Assembly: GCF_000003815.2 (NCBI RefSeq)
Contig: NC_049982.1
Location: forward strand, 10,193,947-10,253,946
Direction of reading: 5' to 3'
Length of the DNA stretch: 60,000 nt
Origin: Branchiostoma floridae
Lineage: Eukaryota; Chordata; Leptocardii; Amphioxiformes; Branchiostomatidae
This document shows, piece after piece, positions 1 to 15,000 of this stretch. The position numbers were made by a program, and so were the translations under genes. Under the pieces are notes generated by a model. That model had not been told where the DNA came from. It searched no databases and saw only the letters and a list, made by a program, of their open reading frames with translations. Numbering within the stretch: position 1 is the stretch's first letter; the number at the start of each line of letters is the position of its first letter.

Positions 1-3000
1 CTGAATTGCTTTTATCGTCCTTAGCAAAGGATGGATTATTGGTTAGGAAAAGGTCCAGTTAATAATTTGCCCCTCATCATCGTTTGCAATTAACATGAGA
101 TAGATCTTACCATTCTTCAGAAAAAACAGTATTGCAATCAAGAACAAACAATTCAAAAGTAAAGTGTACCTAATTCCTGATGGTGTACATTCAGGGAAGA
201 TGAACGAGCAGAGATAGAACTGCAGATCACGATGGCAGTCCGCGATCTGGTCAAACGCCTGGAAGGTTCCCGGGGAGAGGTGAAATGACAGATCTCTCTC
301 CCAGCCCAGTACATTCGGGTAGGTGGTGAAATTGTAAGGCATGTCCAGACAACGTTCGAACTTCATCGGCTCGCATCCAGGAGAAACTGAAATAAATACA
401 GATTCATCAAAATGTAAAGCCGTTACATACTCTAAAAGTAAGAATAGGCTATAATGTAGTCCTGGGAAAGTATATTTTTATTGAAGCCGTAAATCTCTAT
501 TCAGTCTTAACTACATCTTACCTCCTTCTTCTCCTTTACATGATCCGTCGGAGAGAGTAACATCGTCAACTCCTACCTCTCCTTCTTCAGCTACATACGC
601 ATCCAAAGACACCTGTAATAAAACAACATGTGTAATCGAACTTTTGCTCAAGCATCATTGAGTACTAATCAATACTGCAAGCCATCAGCAGTAGGATATT
701 AGTTTTCGTAAGCACTGATTTTTAAAGATTGTTATTAAGTCTGAAGATGGACATCAAGATTACCTTGAACCAAGGCCATCCTTTGTTAATGTTCAGATTG
801 ATGGAGGACCACTCCGATTCCTCCTCCTCAGTCCGCCCATCATCAGCCATCCCATCTTCATCCCGCCCGTCTCCATCATAAGCAGATGACTGGCGCCACG
901 TGCTGAAGCTGTTACCGTCCGGTCCCGTCACGTATACTGATAACCTACTGATGTCACCTCTCACGAAATACCGCATCCTCAGGCATTTGTTGTCAGTGTA
1001 CATCGTTGGGCTACTTAGCGTTGACGAGGCGCCATTCAGTGATACATAGTTACCTATAAAACGGAGTGATCAGTTAGAAAGGATTATGTAAGTTTCCAAT
1101 GTTTGGATCATTTCATTTTCCTTTCTTCTTGAAAAGTCGGACATATGTATCAATCTTTCTGTACACTATGGTGAAATATGTCTTTCGGCAGATCGAAAAA
1201 TGTATTTACTTGAACGCCATCAATGAGGGTTTTTATTATTAGTCATGATACTCGAAAACAATATGACAAAATCAAAACACTAACCAGAGTCCGATGCTGG
1301 CTCAAGCGTTGCTGCCTGGCTGTTGTTGCCAGCCATCCATTCACAGGTGTCATCGTCAAAGGTACAGTTGAATACTAGAGAGAAAATTCAAAATCATTTA
1401 CAATTTTTTGCACCATTCGTAGCCTTATCCTTCTACGTAAGGAACTGTCCCATTAAAATTCTATCAAATATGAGAAAGAACAATAATACCTTACATTGCA
1501 TATTGCGTAAAATTCAATGAGAAAAATGCAATAGATACCTTTTGCCATTTTGCACGTATCATTCTGAACGGAATCCGGAAAGATACCGTCACACGTGCTC
1601 TTGTCAAACTGGAACCCAATCTCCTTTATTTCCTCTGCACAATTCTGTCTGACCTCCTCACACAGGGTGCGACACAGGGGCTGGCCGCGTACACCCTCCC
1701 TAATGCACTCTGGAACTGCCTGGAATGGGCATTGTTCAAATTTCTGTTAATGAGCAATAAGGCACGTGCATTACATGGAAAAATTTTACTTACATATTCT
1801 CCAGAAGAATAAACGGTTGTCTTAATACAAATATATCAAGATCCACCCACAGCTTCTCGAGTTATACTGACCACGTGCACAAACAAACAAATAGACATGC
1901 CCAGTACTAAACAAATGACATCGAAATCATAACTTTCTGACGAAGGAAAGAATGTTGGATTGGATGTTGACACAAATATATGTATCTATATATCATAGGT
2001 ATCAGCCGTCTTTGGACAAAACAATGTTACAACATTTGTTGTACATGTAGTAAGTAGAGTACAATTACCATATGACAGTAGAGGAATTTCACGTGTTCAT
2101 GACAAGCCGTATCAGCCAGAAGAGACACGTTCCTATGTATGTCGGACTCTTCAATCATCATTGTGCTCTCCTGTCCAAAGTAGTTCGGGAGAAGTGTTCT
2201 GCTGTAGGGAACTTCTCCTTGGCAGTACTCCAGCTCAATGGGCGTGCATGTGTCTGGAATAAAAACGCATTTACTTATATTCTGTATTGCAAGATTACGA
2301 TGTGAGCCATACAATTTAAAGAATGTTCTTCGCACGGCTTAAGTATCGAAATTGATTGCATCTTTGTATGCAGTTTATATTGTTCCAATCCCCCCATCGG
2401 TTTCAGAATTATAAAGCTATAAGACGTTGTACAGTAGATCATGGCACAAGTTCTTACAGTTGCCGCAGCTATGTTCGTCGTCATTGTACGGACAGAAGCC
2501 GTTTCCATCACAGAACTCCCAAGCACCCACACAGCTTCCAGGAGATCCATAACATTCGTATGACCAGCCGTCGCACGTCGCTGTATGGTAGATAACATAA
2601 TAACATATTAATTGCATGAAATGAATTCTACCCACGACGTCCTGTTTCAGAAAATAGTAAATTGCTTTAAACGATTCGATGTTCTTCCAAGAGTATGAAA
2701 CTACTTTTAATGCATACGTAGTCAATCATATTCAGTATTGACCAAGAACGCTAACCACACCTTGAGGAGCGAGGCACCCCTCCTGGTAGCTGCTGACTGG
2801 CAGGGTGGTACAGCCGGCGGTGTCCCAAGGAATGCCAAGGGAAATGGCTCGGAGTGCGCATGCGTTATTTATCTCATCGCAGAAGGAGCGACATGGGAAT
2901 CTGTGAGCGAGGAGAAGAAGACATTATGCTTCCTCTTAATTACCTGAAATCTGCCAACTAGAGACAAAATTGATTAAACATCAAACAGACAAGTCATCTC

Positions 3001-6000
3001 CAAACAAACTGATCTTGATCTTTGATTATTTAGACATTCTACATTTTATGAATCTATTACTGGTTAATCGTTCACATTATCTGACAATATATATGCGCTG
3101 TGATTCATATAAATATATCTGCATTGTAATTTACAAACGTCACATTGTTCTAGTGTTACTTACATGTCTCCTGTCGATGTGCATGACGGGAAATACAATG
3201 AGCACAAAAAGAACTCAAAGTCCTTGTGGCAATCGGAAATCTGATCGAGGGCTCCAAATATCTCTGTTGCGCTTCCGACGGCATCTGTTGGTCCTTGCCA
3301 CCCTAACCAGTTCGGGAATGACGTGTCGGAGTAGGGCATCTTTTGGCAACGGTCGTAAGGTATTGGGTCGCAATCTGACGTTGCTGAAACACAAAGTTGG
3401 GATAATGATGAATGATGTGACTGTTAAGGCAAATTGTGATTAATGCAGTTGCGAAAATCGTTCAATAGAGATTATACATAAGTCCCACCAGACCTCCTGT
3501 TTATCGTTTACGAAGCTGAAACTGTGCAAGGATAAACGTCTTTGTGGCCACTTGCATACTTTTTTGCTAACCTAATACTACCCTTTAAAATTGACAGAGT
3601 AAAGTAATGTGTGATACTTGAGCCTGTAGAATTAAGTACCGTCAGCAGGGTCGTGGGTACGTGATACATTCTGGTCTTATTTTAACAGACCTAGAAAAAA
3701 ACTGACACATTCGTCTTTGAATGTCGTTTCAAATATGTTTTGTTCTTACAAGTCTGCTAAGACTCAAGATGAGTCATAGCAAAGGGCCTGTTCAAGCCCC
3801 TGATGCCTGTTTTAGACTAGCATAATATTCGCTCAGTATTTTGATGATGAAAGAATGGTGGATTCTTTGACTAACAAGGTACTGATCTTAAATAGAGTGC
3901 TGATAAACCGTACACATAAGCTTTATTTCCCTACTTATATATGTATATACCTGGAGGTACACCGACTACTTGGCTCACACTCAGTCTGCCAAGACGTCCC
4001 CCGTTTTCGCTGATGTACTGCTGCAGAGTTGCTATCGCGGCCTCGTTTGATTCTGGGGCTTGGCCAGTGTTCTGGAACTCCATGTCAACAGTGGCAACTA
4101 CGCTCCCCGGGCTTAGAGAAAGAAAAAGATCATTTCAGGCACATCGAAACAATCACAAGAATAGCATCTGAATATTTAGACTTCAGCAAAGGCGATACCA
4201 CAAAAAAGTTATATTTACCGAAAGTTCGTCACAGTTGCCCGACTGGAGCTGTATGTACCCCTAAAGGCTTTAGGTATCTGTAAACAAAGGACAAGATTGA
4301 CTGTTAAGACCTGATGCAAGAGAGACCTAGAATTTGCCATCCAAAACTCAGGTAATTAGTGCGACGGTAACATGATGGTATAAAACTTTGTACTATGCAG
4401 CCACAAAGACATGTGCGTCACCTCTCTTTCCAAAGTCCCTGTCAGCATCCGGTACTGCGAACTCTCCATGTCATTGAGGTCCTCAGTGAAAACCTCATCA
4501 GGTAAAGTCAAGTCAGCAGAGACCACAACTGAAAGCAACAATTATGAATCAGTGGTAATTTTTAGTGAACTCGTAGCCTCGTGATGTAAACTTTGAGTAA
4601 ATGAAAACGTTGTTAAATTATTCACATTCAGGAAATTCAAATTGGTGAAACTGAAGACATTTTCTATGGAGTCCAAGGTCAGTCCTGTTTTAAAATTTTC
4701 GAAAAAATGTTCTCTATCAGAATAAGAAAGTTCATCCTCTACCTGGATAGGGTGACGTACATCTACCCCGGGGAGGAAAAGTGTTACATTCAAATGGCCA
4801 CATCTCTCCGCTTACTGTGAGAATCTGTTCGCAGCTCTCTCTCACATCATTGCAGAAGTCTCTGCATGGAGGCATCTGCACAAAACAGGTCAGAAAATGA
4901 CGTACCGTCGATACACATCAATACATGCATGTATACTCAAGATCTTAACGATCTTTTGCTTGTGTGTGACCGATTGTGTATTGATTCTTTTCAAATGAAA
5001 TAGCAACATGTCCCGCTCGTGTTATCTATGTAAAGGTGTCATGCCTTATCAACGTACAATGATCTTTCTAAAACTTTTTTTGGATGGAAATGGTTTGGAA
5101 GACAGTTTAGAGATTTACCCGCATTGAGCCGACGCAGTTTGGCACCAGCGCAGAGCAGACGGCAAATTGAACATCAGGATGACAGCCACTGTTCATCAGA
5201 GCGGTGATTGTGTTAACGCTGTCCTGGTCGGTAAGGAAAGCTTGCTGGGAAACATGGCCCAGCAGGTTGGGGAACATGGTGGTGTTGTATGGCACAACAT
5301 TTCTGCACATGCCGATTTCAATTGGCTTACATTGAGCTAAAAATACAGGGTAAAGGGTGTGCGATAAGTTAAAAAAGTAAACATATCAATACGAGTCGAT
5401 GTATTAGAAGCAGCAGTACTATAAGTATGCTGTGAAAGTCTGAAACTAAAACTGTAAACAGACACCAACACGAACAATTTATCAAATACCTAGCTGAATG
5501 CAGCAAACAACCTGTAAAACGACTAATTGTTTTTGTACAAAAGATAGATTTACAATTACATGTTGATATAATCTTCATCTTCTTGAGACCAGCTTGACAT
5601 CCTTTTCTATCAAAACAATCAACTACACATGACTCATCATAAAGTATTGCGTAATCAACAGTTTAGTCAAAGTTACCTGGGGACGGTGTCGTGCATTCTC
5701 CTTGGAATTCAAACGGGAGCATTTCACATTCAAAAGGCCACTCCTGATCAGCCATCGCCAGCATCGGTTGGCAGGATGCTCTGATTTCAATACAAAAACC
5801 TCTACAGGGTGGCAGCTAAGATAGTAACATAAGAAAATGCATATAATTATTGTGATTCTTTGCAACGATTAGAAATAACCATAAAACGGGAAAATTGCAT
5901 GAAATGACGGATCTCGAAAAGAAACTTAGGATGCTCAAAAATAACGTTCCTACACAAAGGACAAAAACTAACCTGTTTTGAGTCCACACAGTTTGGAACC

Positions 6001-9000
6001 AGTGCAGAACACACAGCAAATCTTATGTCAGGATGACAGTTACTGTTCATCAACAGGTTGACGGTATTGACACTGTCTGGATCAGATAAGAAGGCCTGTT
6101 GAGAACTGTGGCCCAGTAGATTTGGGAACAGTGTTGCAGTGTACGGCACAACGCCTTGGCAAACGTCTATCATGATCGGTTCGCACTTGGCTGCAAAATT
6201 GAGAGAACAATGTCATTGATGTAAACTGTCAAAGTGTAATGATACAGATTTAAACATATGGAGACACAGTCTCGTAATTAAAAGTCGATATAAATCAATT
6301 GAGCTGAAAATGTACAACATTTCTTAAGCTTTAGCATGCATTTATACCTTAAACCTTTATACAGTAGTTATTGCGTAATTAGCTACTATGCCATAGTCGT
6401 CATGTTTGCTCTATCATCCTTTATCAAATCAAAGTACACATACCTTTTTCTTCGCGGCATGGGCCATCAGACAGGGTCACATTGTCAATACTAACATCGC
6501 CATCACCATCTACAAATGCCTGAATTGACACCTGAACAGAACAAAATTCATTATTCAATATTAGACAATAATCAATTCATAGTTCTTTTTAACAATTACT
6601 GTAGAGTAGCAACTCAACATTGGATACAACTAAGTTAGTAAATCAAAAGGTTTACAAGAAAATCACCTGGACTGAGTCTAGACCCGTCCTGATGCTGATG
6701 CTCGCGGTGGTCCAGTTGTTGCTCACAGACCTGGAGGTTGTCGTGTTCCAGGCGTTCCAGGACATGCCATTTGGCCCCATCAGTTTGACAAGGACCCTGC
6801 TGTCACCTCCTGTCAGCTTGTACTGGAACTTCATGCACTTGTCATCTGTATAGATCCTTGGGCTGACGAGCAATTGCGACGATGAAGCACTGGAAGCTAC
6901 ATGCTTTCCTAAAAAGACATGCAGGGATGATGATGTATAGTGTGACCCATATTTTTGTCGTACATATTTTACATAGTCAAATTGAAACTTTTCTATGAAG
7001 ATATCGTCTTAAGAATAAAAACACAAAGTAGGACCAATGAAATAGTGCAGAAAGGTATATCACTTATACTTGGTTCCTGTGCGGTTCGTTGTGACATACA
7101 AGGCTCACCTTGTCCTGGAGAGCTGGCTACTTGCATCCATGGCTGATCTGAACTTCCCGACTCAACTTGGTTCCAGTTGCAGAAGTCGTAGTCGAATGTA
7201 CAGTTGACTCCTAAAACATATCGTGTTAGTGTTTAAACCGGTGCCTTAATATACATTAAACATGATGGAGCTCATGTTGAATTGTTTACTATGCAGGCCT
7301 ACATATGGTGAATATTTGTTGATTTGGGGGACGTTTGCTATTAAATAGAATTGAAACAGTAATATCTGACACGGTAACATTATCCCCAGTAACTGCTAAC
7401 CTTTAAAAAGTATGCAGGTGTCATTGTGGACAGAGTCAGGGAACGTTGCGTAGCACCATTCTTTGGTAAGTGGGACTTGCAAAGAGTCGACTTCGTCTGA
7501 ACACTCCTGCCGCACTTCTTCACACACGGCGCGACAAACTGGTTTGCCTCGGACCCCATCCTCGATACACTCCGGAACCACCTGCAGGTAATGAGTATTT
7601 GAGGATTGTATAACCTTTCTCCTAGTTAAAGCCGTGACTCTCCAAACAACCTTTAAGGCAGAAATGTATTTATGCTAAGACAAGAAAAATTAACTGATAC
7701 AAAGGACAAAACATTGACAGTTCACTGGCGCACACGAAGACAAACACTAAAACGATCAGAGCGTCGATGGTATACCGGTACATAACAAGTGGCAGTAGAA
7801 TAAGTTGCTATCAGGATGGCAATTTGTATTGGCAAAATTGACAGCTAGCTGGTGGACGTCTGATTGTTCGATCACTGTCACATTCTCCTGGCCGTAGTAG
7901 TTGGGGAAGAATGCGCTGGTGTAGTTGATCACACCCTGGCAGTACCCGAAGTCCATAGGCATACAGTTGTCTAAAAAATGATAATTAGTTATACTTTTGC
8001 AAAATTTATTAATGTACAAGGAAAAACAACACATTGCACCAAGCAATGTTTTTATTTCTTTGTGTTGTATACCCAGAACATCTAAACCCACTATAGCTAC
8101 CTTTGTACTGAAGAGAACGAAAAGCAATCATGATTCAACCATGAGTGTTATATAATTGGTACTTACATGTTCCACAGGCTTCTTCACTTTCATCATCATT
8201 GTAAGGGCAGACTGGTATTCCGTCACAGAATTGCCATGGGCCAACGCATTGCCCTGAACCAAAGCATTTATAATGTCCTTCGGGACAGCCCTCTAAATGT
8301 AGATTTAGGATATGAAATAAAAAAGCGGCGTATTATTATGTGAAACCGAAGTGTTTAGCATGTGCTAAGAGGGAAACTAATTTGTATTTTCATAATCTCA
8401 TTACCAATAAGCAGATGGCAACGACGTTTTAAGCTAAGACAAAAGTATAACTTTACCTTCTTCTGGTACAGAACAGTATGGTTGATCATCAGATAAGCTT
8501 TGGCAGCCATTGGGGTCCCAGGTGAGGCCGAGGGCATTCGCTCTTGCTGCGCACGCCACAGTGACGCTCTCACAGAACGAACGACATGGAAGTCTACGTG
8601 AAACATACGTAAACAGGATAATTTGCCCTTTGTTGTTCTCTGAATTGCTTTTATCGTCCTTAGCAAAGGATGGATTATTGGTTAGGATAAGGTCCAGTTA
8701 ATAATTTGCTGCTCATCATTGTTTGCAATTAACATGAGATAGATCTTACAATTCTTCAGAAAAAAACAGTATTGCAATGAAGAACAAAGAATTCAAAAGT
8801 AAAGTGTACCTTATTCCTGATGGTGTACATTCAGGGAAGATGAACGAGCAGAGATAGAACTGCAGATCACGATGGCAGTCCGCGATCTGGTCAAACGCCT
8901 GGAAGGTTCCCGGGGAGAGGTGGAATGACAGTTCTCTCTCCCAGCCCAGCACATTCGGGTAGGTGGTGAAATTGTAAGGCATATCCAGACAACGTTCGAA

Positions 9001-12000
9001 CTTCATAGGCTCGCATCCAGGAGATACTGAAATAAAAATAGATTCATCAAAATGTAAAGCCTTTACATACTCTAGAAGTAAGAATAGACTATAATGTAGT
9101 CCTTGTAAAGTACATTTTTATTTAAGCCGTAAATCTCTATTCAGTCTTAACTACATCTTACCTTCTTCTTCTCCTTCACATGATCCGTCAGAGAGAGTAA
9201 CATCGTCAACTCCTATCTCCCCTTCTTCGGCTACATACGCGTCCAAAGACACCTGTAATAAAATATGACGTGTAATCGTACTTTTGCTCAAGCATCATTG
9301 AGTACTATTCAATAACGGAAGCCACCGGACAGCAGGAGGATATTAGTTTTCGTAAGCACTGATTATTAACAGATTGTTATAACGTTTGAAGATGGACATT
9401 CAGATTACCTTGAACCAAGGCCATCCTTTGTTGATGTTCAGATTGATGGATGACCACTCCAGTTCCTCCTCCTCAGTCCGCCCATCATCAGCCATCCCAT
9501 CTTCATCCCGCCCATCTCCATCATACGTAGATGACTGGCGCCACGTGCTGAAGCTGTTACCGTCCGGTCCCGTCACGTATACTGATAACCTACTGATGTC
9601 ACCTCTCACGAAATACCGCATCCTCAGGCATTTGTTGTCCGTGTACATCGTTGGACTAGTTAGCTTTGACGAGGCGCCATTTAGTGATACATAGTTACCT
9701 ATAAAACGAAGTGATCAGTTAGAAAGAATTATCAAAGTTTCCAATGTTTGGATCATTTCATTTTTCTTTTCTCTTTAAAGTCGTACGTTAAACAAATACT
9801 TGAATGCCATCAATGAGGGTTTCATTCTTTCATTGTTAGTTGTGATGCTCGAAAACAAAATGACGACGTCAAAACACTAACCAGAGTCCGATGCTGGCTG
9901 AAGCCTCGCCGCCTGGCTGTTGTTGCCAGCCATCCATTCACAGGTGTCATCGTCAAATGTGCAGTTGAATTCTACGACAGAAAATTCAAAACTATTTATA
10001 AATCTATGTACATTCTACCATTCCATGTAAAGAACTGTCACATTAGAATTCCATCAAATATGAGAAAAAAAATATAAATTTTATAGTGCGTAAAATTCAA
10101 TGAGACCAAGAAAACTACAATGGATACCTTTTGCCATTTTGCACGTATCATTCTGAACGGAATCCGGAAAGATACCGTCACACGTGCTCTTGTCAAACTG
10201 GAACCCAATCTCCTTTATTTCCTCTGCACAATTCTGTCTGACCTCCTCACACAGGGTGCGACACAGGGGCTGGCCGCGTACACCCTCCCTAATGCACTCT
10301 GGAACTGCCTGGAATAGGCATTATTCATGTTAATAAGTAACAAGGCATGTGCATTACATAGACAAAGTTGACATTCATATTCTTCTTTGTCATGATACAA
10401 ATATATCAAGAGCCATCCGCAGCTTCTTGAGTTATATACTGACCACAAACAAATAGACAGCTCAGTCACAAACAAACGACATCAAAATCATACCTTTCTG
10501 GTGAAGGAAAGAATGTTGGGTTGGGTGTTGACGCAAATACACATTACACATGTACCAGCCTTCATACACCTTTCTCACGCGGCGGCCATGACAGTTCGAA
10601 GACGAGGTCAATGAGGCAAACAGACAAAACTTATCTCTAAAATCAGCTGCCATTTAGATTTCCCCAAAACCACACAAATCTTCACAATATAAGATCAAAT
10701 AATTATTATCATAACTAGTGTTATGCACCGAAAAATGTAGCAATTTAGAGTAGTGTAGACTGACCCCATAGTCCCTTAAGAGATGCAAAATAAAAACATA
10801 ATAATGCAAATATTTGACGGACATGCAGCAAAATCTCTTATTAGTCGTTTTCCTCATTGATCGGCTATCATTTTTTGAACTGCTAATTATGATGGACAGT
10901 CTTTTGTTTGCCTCATTGAACTCGTTTTAGATCTATCATGGCCGCCGCGTGAGAAAGGTGTATTGGACAAAACCATGTAAATCTACAAAAATTTTTAGTA
11001 AGCAGAGTACAATTACCATATGACAGTAGAGGAATTTCACGTGTTCATGACAAGCTGTATCAGCCAGAAGAGACACGTTCCTGTGTATGTCGGACTCTTC
11101 AATCATCATTGTGCTCGGCTGTCCAAAGTAGTTCGGGAGAAGTGTTCTGCTGTAGGGAACTTCTCCTTGGCAGTACCCCAGCTCAATGGGCGTGCATGTG
11201 TCTGGAATAAAGATTAATTTACTTATATTATATTATATCATACAAAGTACAATTATTTCATTGTGAGCCATACATTTGAAGGAATGTACTCTACACTGCT
11301 TGTATTGTTCTGCTCTCACACACCCAACTCTAATCGGTTTCAGAATCACAATGCTATAGGACGTTGTACAGCATATCAATGTTTAGTTTCATGGCATATG
11401 TACTTACAGTTGCCGCAGCTATGTTCGTCGTCATTGTAGGGACAAAAGCCGTTCCCATCACAGAACTCCCAAGCACCCACACAGCTTCCAGGGGATCCAT
11501 AACATTCGTATGACCAGCCGTCGCACGTCGCTGTATAGGAGATAACATAATAACCACTAGCCTGACTAAAATCGCGCTCCTAGCGGCCGGCCCTACAATA
11601 TTGCCGCCGCGGAGAGGGGGTCATTACCCCCAGTCAGCGAGAGATTGTGTAAACACAGGCTAAATAATCACAATTGCATAAAATTGCATTCCACCCACTA
11701 AGTCCTGTTTAAGAAAATAACCAATTTGCTTTAAATGATTCGACGTAAATACAAGAGAATGGAAGTACAAGTGCATAAGTAGTCAAGGTTAATCATCTTC
11801 AGTATTGACCAAGAAAGCTGGCCACACCTTGAGGAGCGAGGCATCCCTCCTGGTAGCTGCTGATCGGCAGGGTGGTACAGCCGGCGGTGTCCCAAGGAAT
11901 GCCAATGGAAAGGACTCGGAGTGCGCATGCGTTATTTATCTCATCGCAGAAGGAGCGACATGGGAATCTGTGCGCGAGAAGAAGGCATTATGCATCCTCT

Positions 12001-15000
12001 TTATTACCAGAAATCTGCCAACTAGAGACAACATTGATAGACTAATCATCTACAAACACAATGATCTTCATCTTTGATTAGTTAGACGTTTTACTTTTTA
12101 CGGATCTATTACTGGTTAATAGTTCACATTATATGACTATATATGCAATGTTAAAAAAGTCACATTATTCTCGTGTTACTTACATGACTCCTGTCGATGT
12201 GCATGATGGGAAGTACAGTGAGCACAAAAAGAACTCCAAGTCCTTGTGGCAATCGGAAATCTGATCGAGGGCTCCAAATATCTCTGTTGCGTTTCCGACG
12301 GCATCTGTTGGTCCTTGCCACCCTAACCAGTTGGGGAATGACGTGTCGGAGTAAGGCATGTTTTGGCAGCGATCGTAAGGTATTGGGCTGCATTCTGACG
12401 TTGCTGAAAAACAAAGTGGGTATTGATGTTGCAGCTATTAAGACAAATTGTCATCAATGCAGTTGCGAAAATCGTTCAATAAAGATTATACGTAAACCCC
12501 ATCAGGCATTCTGTTTATTGTTAACGAAGCTGAAACGGTGCAAGGATACACATCTCTGTATGCCACATGCATAATTTTCTGGCTAAACTAAATTATATGT
12601 TATCAAAACTGGCAGAGGAAAGTAATTTGTGAGATAGTTAGGCCAATCGAATTGTGCCGTCAGCAGGGTTGGTTTACGTGGTACGTTATGGACTCATATG
12701 CATTTTAACAAACATGGCAAATTCGTCTTTGAATGTCGTTTCAAAAATGTTTTGCTTACAAGTCTGCCAATACTAACGATTAGCAAAGGGTCTGTTGAAG
12801 ACCATGATGCCTGTTTTAGACTGGCATAATGTTCGCTCAGAGTTTAGAAGACAGAATGATGGATTCTTTTCCTAAAAAGGTACTAATATTAGATAGAGTG
12901 CTTATAAACTGTACACGTAAGTTTTATTTCCCAACTTATACAATTATTATGTATATACCTGGAGGTACACCGACAACTTGGCTCACACTCAGTCTGCCAA
13001 GACGTCCCCCGTTTTCGCTGATGTACTGCTGCAGAGTTGCTATCGCGGCCTCGTTTGATTCTGGGGCTTGGCCAGTGTTCTGGAACTCCATGTCAACGGT
13101 GGCAACTACGCTCCCCGGGCTTAGAGAAGGGATAATATAATCTCAGGTACGTTACAACAATCACAAGGATAGCATCTGAATAATTGGACTTCAGCAAAGA
13201 CAATACCACAGAAAAGTTATATTTACCGAAAGTTCGTCACAGTTGCCCGACTGGAGCTGTATGTAGCCCTAAAGGCTTTGGGTATCTGTAAACAAAGGAT
13301 AAAATTGACTGTTAAGACTTGACGCAAGAGAAACCTAGACTTTGCAATCGGAATCTCAGGCAATTAGTACTACGGTAACATGATATACAGATAGACATGA
13401 GCGTCACCTCTCTTTCCAAAGTCCCTGCCAGCATCCGGTACTGCGAGCTCTCCATGTCATTGAGGTCCTCAGTGAAAACTTCATCAGGTAACGTCAAGTC
13501 GGCAGAGACCACGACTGGAAACAACAATTTCAGCTCAGTGCTAATTCGTATGCTTAGCAAAAGTAATGACTAATCATGAATACTTAATGTAAATAAAGCT
13601 TGAAACACTGTTAAACTTGTACATGTACATGTTGTCACTGTGACTGGAGCGTACATATGAATTGTTATAACAACACGATTTAAGCTGAATTTGTGGACAC
13701 TGTCTTTCCACACGATGTAAGAAACGTAATTTACATTCGGTAGAGAATCTTTTAAAAAGATACCAGCATTAAATTCAAAGCGGTGAAAGTGAAAACGTTT
13801 TCTGTGGTTCCAAGGTCAGCCAAGATTTAAAACTTTCGAAAACATGTTCTCGCTCAGAATATCATAGAAATTTCATCCTCTACCTGGATAGGGTGACGTA
13901 CATCTACCCCGGGGAGGAAAATTGTCACATTCAAATGGCCACATCTCTCCACTCATTGTGAGAATCTGTTCGCAGCTCTCTCTCACATCATTGCAGAAGT
14001 CTCTGCATGGAGGCATCTGCACAAAACAGGTAAAAAACGACACACCATTGATACACATCAATACCTTCATGTATACTCAAGATCTTAACGATCTTTTGCT
14101 TGTGTGTGACCGATTTTGTATTGATTCATTTCAAGTGAAATAGTGACATGTCCCGCTCGTGTTATCTGTGCAAAGGTATCATGCCGTTATCGACGTACAA
14201 TGATCATGCTGAAACTATTTTTTAATATCAATGGTTTGGAAGCAGTATATAGATTTACCCGCATTGAGTCGACGCAATTTGGCACCAGCGCAGAGCAGAC
14301 GGCGAATTGAACATCAGGATGACAGCCACTGTTCATCAGAGCGGTGATTGTGTTGACGCTGTCCTGGTCGGTAAGGAAAGCTTGCTGGGAAACATGGCCC
14401 AGCAGGTTGGGGAACGTGGTGGTGTTGTATGGCACAGCATTTCTGCACATGCCAATTTCAATCGGCTCACATTGGGCTGAAAATACAGGGTAAATGGTGT
14501 GCGCTAACTTAAGAAAGTAAACATATCAATACGACAATACATTAGAAAGCAGACGTACTATTAAGAATGCTGTCAAAGTCTTAAACGAAAACTGTAAACA
14601 CACACAAACACGGACGTTTTATCAAATACCTAGCTGCAGAACTAGAAGTGAACAACCTGTAAAATGACTAATCGTTTTCGTACAGAAGGTAGGTTTTTAA
14701 AGAATTCATTATGTCCTTCAGGGCATACCTTCTAAATCTACATTTGGGATATGAAATGAAAAAGACAGACTAGTGATAAAGAAGTGTTTAAGTATGCGCT
14801 AAGAAGTATGCTAACTTACATTTTCATATTCTTATTGCCAAAAATCAAATGGCAAAAACGTCTTAAGACAAAAATATAACTTTACCTTCTTCTGGTACAG
14901 AACAGTATGGTTGATCATCTGATAGGCTTTGGCAGCCATTGGGGTCCCAGGTGAGGCCGAGCGCATTCGCTCTTGCTGCGCACGCAGTAGTGACGCTCTC

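Noticed and set aside
2356-4283. Several plus-strand open frames of 76-84 codons across the SEA and LDLa exons
   Set aside because: They are antisense shadows of conserved minus-strand exons and recur in each block only because the block is duplicated.
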